Part shown: positions 24,400 through 31,873 of the stretch, piece by piece
Numbering within the stretch: the stretch's first letter is position 1
How the letters are laid out: each line of letters starts with the position of its first letter
Origin: DATHTS01 sp965219305
Lineage (GTDB): Bacteria > Acidobacteriota > Blastocatellia > Pyrinomonadales > Pyrinomonadaceae
DNA length: 64,000 bases
NCBI GenBank assembly: GCA_965219305.1
Contig: OZ244725.1
Coordinates: 2,170,001-2,234,000, forward strand
Reading direction: 5' to 3'
The notes under the pieces: model-generated
The model's database searches: none
Told to the model about the DNA's origin: nothing
What the model saw: the letters and a program-made list of their open reading frames with translations, nothing else
Made by a program: the position numbers and the translations under genes

Positions 24400-24978
24400 C
24401 TATAAATTACTTTTCGGTAAAGTCATCGTTTCCCCTTCTTTGTCCATTTCGAGATGGCGCGTCGTGTTTTCGACGACGGACGGCGGGATCAGATCGCCGG
24501 TTTGATAGTTTGAAAAATCAGTCGGGATATAATCCGTGTTTGTCGGCGGAAGAGCGGATTTTGCGGGTTGTTCGTTGATTACCATTTTGGGTTCGGGAAC
24601 CATATTTAACTGCCGTTGTTCCATTCTTTTGGATTTCATATAGTCGGAAATTCCTTTGCCGAGCATAGTGAACGCGGGAATAAGCATTGACCACCACCAG
24701 AATTGTCCGCCCGCTACGCCGGTCTTTAAAAGTACGATGGCGACGATGAAAAAACCGATTCCCATTAATATCTGTTTGATAGATTCTGCGTAAACTTCCG
24801 TCGGATCGTCGCTGATAAAACGTCCTTTTTTGTTGCGTCTGACGGGTGTTGAATCTTGGAAACGAGCAGAAGAATTATTATCACTTAACGCCGTCGAAAC
24901 ATTTCCTAAATTCGTGCCGCATTTCCGGCAAAATCTTCCGTCGTCGGGGTTTTTTGTTCCACATTTTGGGCAAAACAT
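24400..24978 (-). CDS. Zinc-ribbon membrane protein of unknown function
   Basis: The 192-residue product opens with a zinc-ribbon (MFCPKCGTKNPDDGRFCRKC, residues 1-20). A short polar linker leads to two membrane helices (SIKQILMGIGFFIVAIVLL about 67-86, and QFWWWSMLIPAFTMLGKGI about 92-110). The remainder is a polar tail with Pro, Asn and Thr and a final acidic-basic stretch. Proteins of this shape are common in Blastocatellia and have no known role. The gene lies five bases after rlmB on the same strand. Confidence 0.72.
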   Translation of the reverse strand: MFCPKCGTKNPDDGRFCRKCGTNLGNVSTALSDNNSSARFQDSTPVRRNKKGRFISDDPTEVYAESIKQILMGIGFFIVAIVLLKTGVAGGQFWWWSMLIPAFTMLGKGISDYMKSKRMEQRQLNMVPEPKMVINEQPAKSALPPTNTDYIPTDFSNYQTGDLIPPSVVENTTRHLEMDKEGETMTLPKSNL

Positions 24979-24983
24979 AATTA

Positions 24984-25844
24984 TTAGTCCTTTGTCTCTT
25001 GTCCTTTGTCCTTTCTCCGTTGTCTAACTGCTTCGTAAAGTATTACGCCGGCGGCGACCGATACGTTCAATGATTCGATATTGCCGAGCAGCGGAATTTT
25101 TACCAGAATATCACATTTTTCCGCCGTTAAGCGATGCAAGCCTTTGCCTTCGCTGCCTAAAACCAATGCCGACGGCGTTTTCCAGTCCCAATCGGTATAA
25201 TCCATCGTCGCGTCCATACTCGTGCCGACTGTCCAGATTCGGTTTTCTTTTAATTCTTCGATCAGACGATTCAAATTTGTCGCTTTGGCGATTTTCAGAT
25301 GCTCGGTCGCTCCGGCGGAAGTTTTGACGACCGTGTCCGTTAAATGCGCGGCGCGGTGTTCGGGAATAAAAACGCCGTCAACTCCGGCACATTCGGCGGT
25401 TCGCAAAATCGCGCCGAGGTTTCGCGGGTCTTCGATGCCGTCGAGAATTATTGTTAGAGAGTTTTCCTTCGCGCTTATTTCTGCTAAAAGTTCATCCGCG
25501 TCGGCGTATTCGGCGGGCGCGGTAAATGCGATCACGCCTTGATGGTTTGCGCCCTCGCCCGCGATCTTATTTAACTCATCGCGCGAAACTTTTTTTGTTC
25601 GGATATTGTTTTCACGCGCAATTTTAAGAATTTCCGCGAGCCGCCGTTCCTGTGCGCCTTCGGCGATGTAGATTTTTTCGATGCGCCGGGAATTTGCGCG
25701 AAGCACTTCAAAAACGGGCGACACGCCGAAAATTATTGATGAATGTTGAGGATTGATGGCTGAATAATCGTCGCTTTTTGTTTCGCGTCTCTTAAACTTC
25801 CGATTTCCGACTTCCGACTTCTGATTTTTGAATTTCGATTTCAT
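24984..25844 (-). CDS. rlmB: 23S rRNA 2'-O-methyltransferase of the RlmB/TrmH (SPOUT) family
   Basis: The 286-residue product has an RNA-binding L30e-like N-terminal part (IIFGVSPVFEVLRANSRRIE) and a SPOUT domain with the expected motifs: LDGIEDPRNLGAILRTAECA, ALVLGSEGKGLHRLT and IPLLGNIESLNVSVAAGVIL, which form the knot that binds S-adenosylmethionine. The family methylates a guanosine in the peptidyl transferase loop. The first 35 residues (FKNQKSEVGNRKFKRRETKS) are an added basic tail translated from a short tandem repeat of TTCCGA(C/T) type and are probably not conserved. The start overlaps the upstream stop (ATGA), which suggests coupled translation. Confidence 0.93.
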   Translation of the reverse strand: MKSKFKNQKSEVGNRKFKRRETKSDDYSAINPQHSSIIFGVSPVFEVLRANSRRIEKIYIAEGAQERRLAEILKIARENNIRTKKVSRDELNKIAGEGANHQGVIAFTAPAEYADADELLAEISAKENSLTIILDGIEDPRNLGAILRTAECAGVDGVFIPEHRAAHLTDTVVKTSAGATEHLKIAKATNLNRLIEELKENRIWTVGTSMDATMDYTDWDWKTPSALVLGSEGKGLHRLTAEKCDILVKIPLLGNIESLNVSVAAGVILYEAVRQRRKDKGQETKD

Positions 25845-26806
25845 ATTAAACTTTTTTGCAGGCGTGAATATTTTGTAAATTGTCCTAAGTTATTGCTCGT
25901 CACCAGATTCGCAAAATCGAATTTGCCGAAACCGTGGCGTTTTAAACCCTGCGAATCTTTTCGGTGTTCAACTTCCCAAACGTCACCTAACAATTCTCTG
26001 ACTTTTAAATAATCGTCGGAAACTTTTGCGTTCGGCGCAAACCGTTTTATTTTTTCGATTAAAAGTTTTATATTTTGCGCCGCCAGAATTCCCTTTTCAT
26101 CTCCGAGACACGAAAAATCGAATCCTTTTTGCTCGATGCGAAAACCGATTTTGTCGTCATTACCGTAAAGATCAATTAACATTTCATCTGAAGAGGTTTC
26201 AGTCGCGTCGAGTAATTTTCCTTCTTCTCTGCCTTTACGTTTTTCGAGCGATTCGATCTTTTTATTAAAAACCGCGCCCGCGACGATCAATGTTAAATCT
26301 TCGCATCTGATCTTTATCGTTTCATCAACATTAAAAAGTTTTAGAGAGAGAAATTCATCGTCGGATTCCAAACCGCGCAGACGTTTCGGCAGTTTATCGA
26401 ACTCTAAATCTTCGTCGCTGATAATTTTTGCTTCGATATTTGCTTCGCTTAATCTTTCCTTAACGATCTCCGCTTCTTTGTTTGATTCGGCGCGGGCAAT
26501 CGGAAGAGATTTTCCGGTTTTGAAAATCCGTTTCAGCGTTTCTTCTTCAAGCCGCGTCATACGGCTGATTTCCGGCAAATCTTTTTCGTCGAAAATTTTA
26601 CTTTCGTTCGGAATATAGATTAAATTAAACGCTTTTTCCCATATTTCCATTTTTCGCAGACGCGGTTTTACATTGGCGGCTTGCTCTTCATTTAGTTGTA
26701 ATTTTGCGCCGCAATACAAACATTTAAGCAAAGTCGGCGCGTTCCGCCTTCCGCACTTCGGACAAGCAATCATTTCTGCCGCGATATTTTCGGTTTCCGT
26801 AATCAT
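25841..26806 (-). CDS. Zinc-ribbon protein of unknown function, first gene of the rlmB cluster
   Basis: I start at the ATG at 26806. The 321-residue product has an N-terminal zinc-ribbon (CPKCGRRNAPTLLKCLYCG, about residues 15-33), a helical region with LRKMEIWEKAFNLIYIP and ISRMTRLEEETLKRIFKTG, and a longer C-terminal part with mixed strands and helices (YGNDDKIGFRIEQKGFDFSC, NAKVSDDYLKVRELLGDVWE). No signal peptide or membrane helix is seen. I do not recognise the family. It overlaps rlmB by four bases, so a link with RNA modification is possible but unproven. Confidence 0.75.
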   Translation of the reverse strand: MITETENIAAEMIACPKCGRRNAPTLLKCLYCGAKLQLNEEQAANVKPRLRKMEIWEKAFNLIYIPNESKIFDEKDLPEISRMTRLEEETLKRIFKTGKSLPIARAESNKEAEIVKERLSEANIEAKIISDEDLEFDKLPKRLRGLESDDEFLSLKLFNVDETIKIRCEDLTLIVAGAVFNKKIESLEKRKGREEGKLLDATETSSDEMLIDLYGNDDKIGFRIEQKGFDFSCLGDEKGILAAQNIKLLIEKIKRFAPNAKVSDDYLKVRELLGDVWEVEHRKDSQGLKRHGFGKFDFANLVTSNNLGQFTKYSRLQKSLI

Positions 26807-27174
26807 ATTCAATAAATAGCTTGACCAAATCCCGCTCGAAAATGCACAATATAGTTGGAAGAGTTTTACTAAAACTGCTTTTTATATTTGCCGAAACGGG
26901 AACAATTTTTAATTTTAACAAAAACTTTATTTATTTATTATCAAACGAACTTTAATTCGATAAACTTTGTAAATTATATAATACAAACATATTGTCAGTA
27001 ATCAATTTTCGATCAATCTAATAAAAACTACTAAATTCCGTTTTCTTAAATTCAAATTGCAGTTGAAATTCAGTCTGAAGTGCGTAGTCTAATTTCCGAA
27101 GTCAGTGACATTTTATGTTCTGACTTTGGACATCGAACTATGGACTCAGGACTACAAAATTGAGGAGAAAAATA
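26807..27174. other. Intergenic region between divergent genes, with simple repeats
   Basis: Bases 27060-27160 contain loose copies of CTGACTTTGGAC, CTATGGACTCAGGAC and TTCCGAAGTCAGTGAC, the same kind of simple repeat that is found inside the aldehyde dehydrogenase gene at 12666-12740. The rest is AT-rich and should hold the divergent promoters. I see no gene in it. Confidence 0.5.
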
Positions 27175-27894
27175 ATGCAGTTTGATACGAGAACGAGTTC
27201 ATCGTGGCAATTCGGGCATCGCGGGCGTGTAGCCGTTTTTATTGACGGAAACAATCTTTTTCACGCGGCGCGGTTTCACAACGTTGACATTGATTACAAC
27301 AAATTATTGCGCGTCCTGTTGGGCGACGGCAGACTTTTGCGGGCGTTTTTCTACACGGGCGTTGATGCCGGTGCGGAACGTCAGCAGGGATTTTTACTTT
27401 GGATGCGGCGCAACGGTTTCCGCGTGATTCAAAAGGAATTAAAAACATTTTACGACGGAACGCGCAAAGCGAATCTCGATGTCGAAATCGCGGTTGATAT
27501 GCTTTCGCTCGCCGGACGTTACGACACGGCGGTTTTGGTTTCGGGTGACGAAGATTTTGTTTACGCCGTCAACGCCGTCGCTTACAAAGGCTGCCGCGTC
27601 GAAGTTGCGGGATTTCGCTCGAACACCGCGCCGCGCCTTATAGATGTAGCGGACTTTTTTATTGATCTCGGCGACATCGCCGAACTTGTCAGCAAAGATG
27701 CTTCGTCCGCCGACGGCTACGATATTCCGTCTTTCATTCCGCCGGACGAGATCGCGCCGCCGCAAAAATTCGTCCAAACGCCGCGTGAAGATATGCCGAG
27801 CAAACCGGGCAAGATAAATTTCCAGACGAATTTTGACGAAGACGAAAACACGGAAAACTTTTCCGATCTGATTCGTGTTCGTGACGACAGTTAG
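27175..27894 (+). CDS. NYN-domain (LabA/DUF88-like) putative ribonuclease
   Basis: The ATG at 27175 is preceded by GAGGAG at a good distance. The 239-residue product has a PIN-like NYN core: VAVFIDGNNLFHAARF, a central ANLDVEIAVDMLSLA and LVSGDEDFVYAVNAVAYKGC, supplying the conserved acidic residues that bind metal, then VEVAGFRSNTAPRLIDVADF. The last 60 residues are polar and probably disordered. LabA-like NYN proteins are thought to cut RNA; targets are unknown here. The gene is followed 22 bases later by a cupin gene on the same strand. Confidence 0.9.
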   Translation: MQFDTRTSSSWQFGHRGRVAVFIDGNNLFHAARFHNVDIDYNKLLRVLLGDGRLLRAFFYTGVDAGAERQQGFLLWMRRNGFRVIQKELKTFYDGTRKANLDVEIAVDMLSLAGRYDTAVLVSGDEDFVYAVNAVAYKGCRVEVAGFRSNTAPRLIDVADFFIDLGDIAELVSKDASSADGYDIPSFIPPDEIAPPQKFVQTPREDMPSKPGKINFQTNFDEDENTENFSDLIRVRDDS

Positions 27895-27916
27895 TTAAAT
27901 TCAAAAAGAAACCTAA

Positions 27917-28279
27917 ATGGAAAAGGTCAATTTAGCCGAAAAATTCAGTTTAATAAATGAGCATTGGCGACCGAAAGTTGTCGGCGAATTGAACAATCAG
28001 GAAGTCAAACTCGTAAAGTTTCAAGGCGAATTTCCGTGGCATCATCACGAAACGGCAGACGAAATGTTTATGGCTGTCAAAGGAAGTTTCCGAATCGAAT
28101 TTCGCGATAAAATAGTTGAATTGAGTGAAGGTGAATTCATTATCGTGCCGCACGGAGTCGAACATCGCCCCGTCGCCGAAACGGAAGTCGAAGTTTTATT
28201 GTTCGAACCCGCAAATCTAAAGAATACGGGAAATATTGAGGACGATAAATTTACTGCGCCGACTGGTGAAACGATTTAG
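27917..28279 (+). CDS. Small single-domain cupin protein
   Basis: The 120-residue product is one beta-barrel cupin. Motif 1 is FPWHHHETADEMFMAVKGSF, with the His cluster and Glu that bind metal, and motif 2 is LSEGEFIIVPHGVEHRPVAE. This is the pattern of small mononuclear cupins related to mannose-6-phosphate isomerase-like proteins. The substrate cannot be told from sequence. It lies between the NYN gene and an exported peptidase gene with short gaps. Confidence 0.88.
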   Translation: MEKVNLAEKFSLINEHWRPKVVGELNNQEVKLVKFQGEFPWHHHETADEMFMAVKGSFRIEFRDKIVELSEGEFIIVPHGVEHRPVAETEVEVLLFEPANLKNTGNIEDDKFTAPTGETI

Positions 28280-28288
28280 AGAATTTTA

Positions 28289-29536
28289 ATGCGGAAACCA
28301 AAAATTATTTTGAGCATAATTTTGCTCACGGTTTTTACTTTTAATAGTTTTGCTCAAGATGACGCTTATCAAAAAGATTTCGCAACTTTCTGGCAAACAA
28401 TAAATGAGAATTACGCTTATTTTGATAAAAAACAGACTGATTGGGAAAAAGTAAAAGAAATATATTCTCCAAAAGCCAAAGAGGTTAAAACACGCGAGCA
28501 ATTTATCAAATTGTTGGAAATGGTTTTGCGGGAACTTTATGATAATCACATACAGCTCAATACAAATTTGGCTGATTCTTCAAGGTTGGTTCCGAGCGGG
28601 ACGGATATTAGGGCGGAATGGAAAAACAATAAAGCGATAATTACAGATTTGCGGAAAGATTTCGGAGCGGAGAAAAGCGGTCTGCAAACCGGAATAGAAA
28701 TTGTTAGATTTAACGGTGTAGAAGTAGAAGAAGCGATTAAATCTTTTACCGGAAAATCTTTGAAAAAAATTGATGTTGAAGTATTAAATTGGTCTTTGAA
28801 TGTTTTGCTTGCTGGAAATCATCGAGATAAAAGGATAATCACGGCAAAGATCGGAAATGAAACAAAAGACTTCAGGCTTGATGAGCCGAAAATACTTCTT
28901 GAAAATATATCTTATTCTTCGAATTTGGAATTTCAAAAACTCGCAGATAACATCGGTTATATAAAAATAAATAACTCACTCGGCGATAATTCTCTGATCG
29001 GAGAATTCGATTCGGCATTAGAAAAACTTTTCGACACGAAAGGTTTAATCTTAGATTTACGCGAAACTCCGAGCGGCGGAAATTCTACGGTTGGAAGAGC
29101 GATTTTAAGCCGTTTTATTGAAGAAGAAAAAATCTTTCAGAAACACAGCATTCCGGCGGAAGAAAAAAACTGGCAAGTAAAAAGAAGTTGGTTCGAAATC
29201 GTTAGTCCGCGCGGAAAAATATATAAAAAGCCGCTCATTATTTTGGTTAATCATTGGACAGGAAGTATGAGTGAAGGAATCGCCATCGGTTTTAACGGAA
29301 TGAATCGCGCAAAAATTGTCGGCACAAAAATGGCGGGATTAGCCGGCGCATTGGAAGCCTTTACTTTGCCAAACACAAAAATCCGCTACAGTTTTTCGGT
29401 TGAAAAGATTTTTCATATAAACGGTCAACCGCGAGAAGTTTTTGTTCCCGATGTTTTGATTGAACCTGACAGTTCCAAAAATGATAAAATAAGAGAAGCG
29501 GGAATCAAAGAATTAAAAAAGGAATTTAAGAAATAA
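28289..29536 (+). CDS. Exported S41-family (C-terminal processing-like) peptidase
   Basis: The 415-residue product has a signal peptide ending at SFAQ. A helical N-terminal part (TFWQTINENYAYFDKKQTDW) matches tail-specific protease relatives and interphotoreceptor retinoid-binding-like proteins. A PDZ-like segment follows (AEKSGLQTGIEIVRFNGVEV), then the S41 core: GLILDLRETPSGGNSTVGRA and LIILVNHWTGSMSEGIAIGF, where the Ser after Met is the likely nucleophile, and IVGTKMAGLAGALEAFTLPN. It probably cleaves envelope proteins or peptides in the periplasm. The next gene starts at the base after its stop codon. Confidence 0.9.
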   Translation: MRKPKIILSIILLTVFTFNSFAQDDAYQKDFATFWQTINENYAYFDKKQTDWEKVKEIYSPKAKEVKTREQFIKLLEMVLRELYDNHIQLNTNLADSSRLVPSGTDIRAEWKNNKAIITDLRKDFGAEKSGLQTGIEIVRFNGVEVEEAIKSFTGKSLKKIDVEVLNWSLNVLLAGNHRDKRIITAKIGNETKDFRLDEPKILLENISYSSNLEFQKLADNIGYIKINNSLGDNSLIGEFDSALEKLFDTKGLILDLRETPSGGNSTVGRAILSRFIEEEKIFQKHSIPAEEKNWQVKRSWFEIVSPRGKIYKKPLIILVNHWTGSMSEGIAIGFNGMNRAKIVGTKMAGLAGALEAFTLPNTKIRYSFSVEKIFHINGQPREVFVPDVLIEPDSSKNDKIREAGIKELKKEFKK

Positions 29537-29986
29537 ATGTCAGAATTAAACGAGTTATATCAGGAAGTTATTTTAGATCACAATAAAAATCCGCGAAATT
29601 TCCGCGAGATGGAAACGGCAACAAACACGGCGGACGGCAATAATCCTCTGTGCGGCGATGCGCTCCGTGTTTATGTCGAAATGGAAGACGACAAGGTAAA
29701 AGATGTTGCGTTCAAAGGTTCTGGATGTGCGATCTCAAAGGCTTCGGCTTCAATGATGACGCAGACGGTTAAAGGAAAATCGAAAGAAGAAGCGGAAATA
29801 TTATTTAACGAATTTCACAAAATGGTGACGGGCGAACTCGACACGGAAACGGAAGAGAATAATCTCGGAAAACTCAAAATTTTCGCCGGAGTTCTGGAAT
29901 TTCCCGCCCGCGTAAAATGCGCGAGTTTGAGTTGGCATACGCTTCACGCTGCGCTTTCGGGTGAAGAAGAAGTTTCGACGGAATAA
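29537..29986 (+). CDS. sufU: SufU-like iron-sulfur cluster assembly scaffold/sulfurtransferase
   Basis: The 149-residue product matches SufU in length and ligands: Cys39 and Asp41 in NPLCGDALRVYV, Cys64 in FKGSGCAISKASASMMTQTV and Cys128 in RVKCASLSWHTL. The SufU-type insertion of about 20 residues is present before the last Cys (FHKMVTGELDTETEENNLGK). In Gram-positive bacteria it is a zinc protein that accepts sulfur from the desulfurase SufS. Here no sufS, sufB or sufC is nearby, and the gene sits directly behind an exported peptidase gene with no gap, an odd partner. Confidence 0.92.
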   Translation: MSELNELYQEVILDHNKNPRNFREMETATNTADGNNPLCGDALRVYVEMEDDKVKDVAFKGSGCAISKASASMMTQTVKGKSKEEAEILFNEFHKMVTGELDTETEENNLGKLKIFAGVLEFPARVKCASLSWHTLHAALSGEEEVSTE

Positions 29987-30061
29987 AACGCGGTCAAACT
30001 TTAAATAAAATACGACGCGCAGGTTATTTTTATTTTCAAATTACATTTTCTTTAATCGAAG

Positions 30062-30880
30062 TTAAAACAACGAACCTTGATTCTCCAGAGTTTCGGGTTC
30101 GACGGTTTTTTGTCCGAGCAGTTCTTTCAATTTATTAACGCTCGCGGGCGCGTGACCTTCGTAGAAATTGCTGAAATAAACATAAGTTTCTTTCGTTTTG
30201 AGATTTTTTATTTCTTCCGCCCAGATATTCAGATTCGTGTCTTCGTGCCGGTAAATCTTATCGAATTTCAATAGATCGCGTTCGCCCATAAAACGAACAT
30301 ACGCGAAATCGGTTTTAATTTTTTTCGCCGCTTCAAACATCATCTCGCGCGGAATCCAACTTCCTTCGGTTAAACAGATTGCGGTTTTGTTTTTATTTAA
30401 TTCTTCGAAAGTCCATTCGATAATCCAGTCACGATTGCGGAATTCGACGGCGAATTTTATCTCTTTCGGCAGACGTTCGAGAAATTTCCGCAAATTTAAA
30501 GCGTTGTTTTTTGAACCGTCGAACTGCGGCGGAAGCTGAATTAAGACGACGGCGAGTTTTTCTTTTAATTCAAGAATTCGTTCGCAAAATTCGTCCAGGA
30601 TCGGAAAAGAACGCTCGCCGAGTGCGAGTTCGTGCGTGATTGACTGCGGCATTTTCAGCGAAAACGTGAAATTTTCCGGCGTTTTTTTATACCAGCCTTC
30701 GACAGAACCGAGCGACGGAACGGCGTAGAATGTCGAATCAACTTCTATCGTGCCGTAAATTTCCGCATACAGCGCGAGCATTTCATTCGATCTCGTTCCG
30801 CGCGGGTAAAACACGAATTCGCCGCCCGCTTTCGTCGTCCAATCTTCATAATTCCAGCCCTGACAACCGACTTTTATCAT
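30062..30880 (-). CDS. DUF72 (YecE-like) protein
   Basis: The 272-residue product has the TIM-barrel pattern of DUF72: KVGCQGWNYEDWTTKAGGEF at the start, YGTIEVDSTFYAVPSLGSVE, FSLKMPQSITHEL, AVVLIQLPPQFDGSKNN, FAVEFRNRDWI and TYVYFSNFYEGHAPASVNKL. The family is widespread and its biochemical role is not established. It stands between sufU and rsmI; a TTACGAA-type hairpin separates it from rsmI, which is on the same strand upstream. Confidence 0.92.
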   Translation of the reverse strand: MIKVGCQGWNYEDWTTKAGGEFVFYPRGTRSNEMLALYAEIYGTIEVDSTFYAVPSLGSVEGWYKKTPENFTFSLKMPQSITHELALGERSFPILDEFCERILELKEKLAVVLIQLPPQFDGSKNNALNLRKFLERLPKEIKFAVEFRNRDWIIEWTFEELNKNKTAICLTEGSWIPREMMFEAAKKIKTDFAYVRFMGERDLLKFDKIYRHEDTNLNIWAEEIKNLKTKETYVYFSNFYEGHAPASVNKLKELLGQKTVEPETLENQGSLF

Positions 30881-30940
30881 AATTACGAATTACGAATTAC
30901 GAATTACAAGTGAAAAATAATCTGTAATTCGTAACTTGTA
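30881..30940. repeat. TTACGAA tandem repeat and inverted copy between the rsmI and DUF72 genes
   Basis: The left half holds four copies of the seven-base unit AATTACG, and the right half (30923-30940) reads CTGTAATTCGTAACTTGTA, its inverted counterpart. They can fold into a stem in the transcript of the two minus-strand genes. The same unit occurs at 55766 and 60333. Confidence 0.75.
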
Positions 30941-30942
30941 CT

Positions 30943-31782
30943 TTAATCTCCTTTCCCGCTTTGCCAAATCCGATACGCTTCCGAACGCGAAACGCCGAAA
31001 TCTTTTGCTGCTTGCTTTAACGCTTTTTTGTGGTCAATTCCCCGGTTTTCCAGTTCGCTTATTTTTTCAATTAGTAATTCAGAACTCGAAGTTTGAAACT
31101 CTTCATTTATTTGTCGTTCAATTACCAAAACGATTTCGCCTTTGACGGTTTCATTTTCATATTTTTCCGCTAAATTCTTTAAATTCCCTCTAACAATTTC
31201 TTCGTGCAGTTTCGTCAATTCGCGGACGACCGCCGCCGCGCGGTTTCCGCCGAGAATTTCCGCGCAATCCGCCAGACTTTTGCCGATTCGATGCGGCGTT
31301 TCGTAAAAAATCAATGTTGCCGGAATCGTTTTCGTTTCTTCCAGACGCTTGCGCCGTTCGTGTTTTTTCGACGGCAAAAATCCGCCGTAAAAGAACGAAT
31401 CGGTTGGCAGACCGGAAACTATTAAGGCATTGACGAACGCCGCCGCGCCGGGAATCGGGACGACTTTTGCGCCGATCTCGTGTGCTTTACCGACGATGCG
31501 AAACGACGGATCGGCGATTCCGGGCGTTCCGGCATCCGAGACGACGGCAATTCGTTTTCCGTTTTTTAATAATTCGACAAGTTCTTCGGCGCGCCCGATC
31601 TCGTTATGTTCGTGATAGCTGATGAGTTTTTTCTTGATGTCGAAATGTTTGAGAAGTTTTCCCGTGTGCCGCGTATCTTCGCAGGCGATAATGTCGGCAT
31701 CGCGCAAAGTCTGCAAGGCGCGTTCGGAAATATCCTGCAAATTTCCGATAGGAGTTGCGACTAGATAAAGTGTTCCAAGCAT
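30943..31782 (-). CDS. rsmI: 16S rRNA (cytidine1402-2'-O)-methyltransferase RsmI
   Basis: The 279-residue product has the tetrapyrrole-methylase fold of RsmI: GTLYLVATPIGNLQDISERA at the start, IIACEDTRHTGKLLKHF, VVSDAGTPGIADPSFRIV, PIPGAAAFVNALIVSGLPTD, FLPSKKHERRKRLEE and FYETPHRIGKSLADCAEILG. The enzyme methylates C1402 in the decoding centre with S-adenosylmethionine. The C-terminal HTH-like part (KKALKQAAKDFGVSRSEAYR) is present. The product is complete. Confidence 0.96.
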   Translation of the reverse strand: MLGTLYLVATPIGNLQDISERALQTLRDADIIACEDTRHTGKLLKHFDIKKKLISYHEHNEIGRAEELVELLKNGKRIAVVSDAGTPGIADPSFRIVGKAHEIGAKVVPIPGAAAFVNALIVSGLPTDSFFYGGFLPSKKHERRKRLEETKTIPATLIFYETPHRIGKSLADCAEILGGNRAAAVVRELTKLHEEIVRGNLKNLAEKYENETVKGEIVLVIERQINEEFQTSSSELLIEKISELENRGIDHKKALKQAAKDFGVSRSEAYRIWQSGKGD

Positions 31783-31873
31783 ATTTCAAGACGAGGAGAA
31801 AAGGAAATAGGGAGAAATTTCCTTTGAATAATCTCCCGAATTGATATTTCCAAATTCTTAATGGTGACAACCT

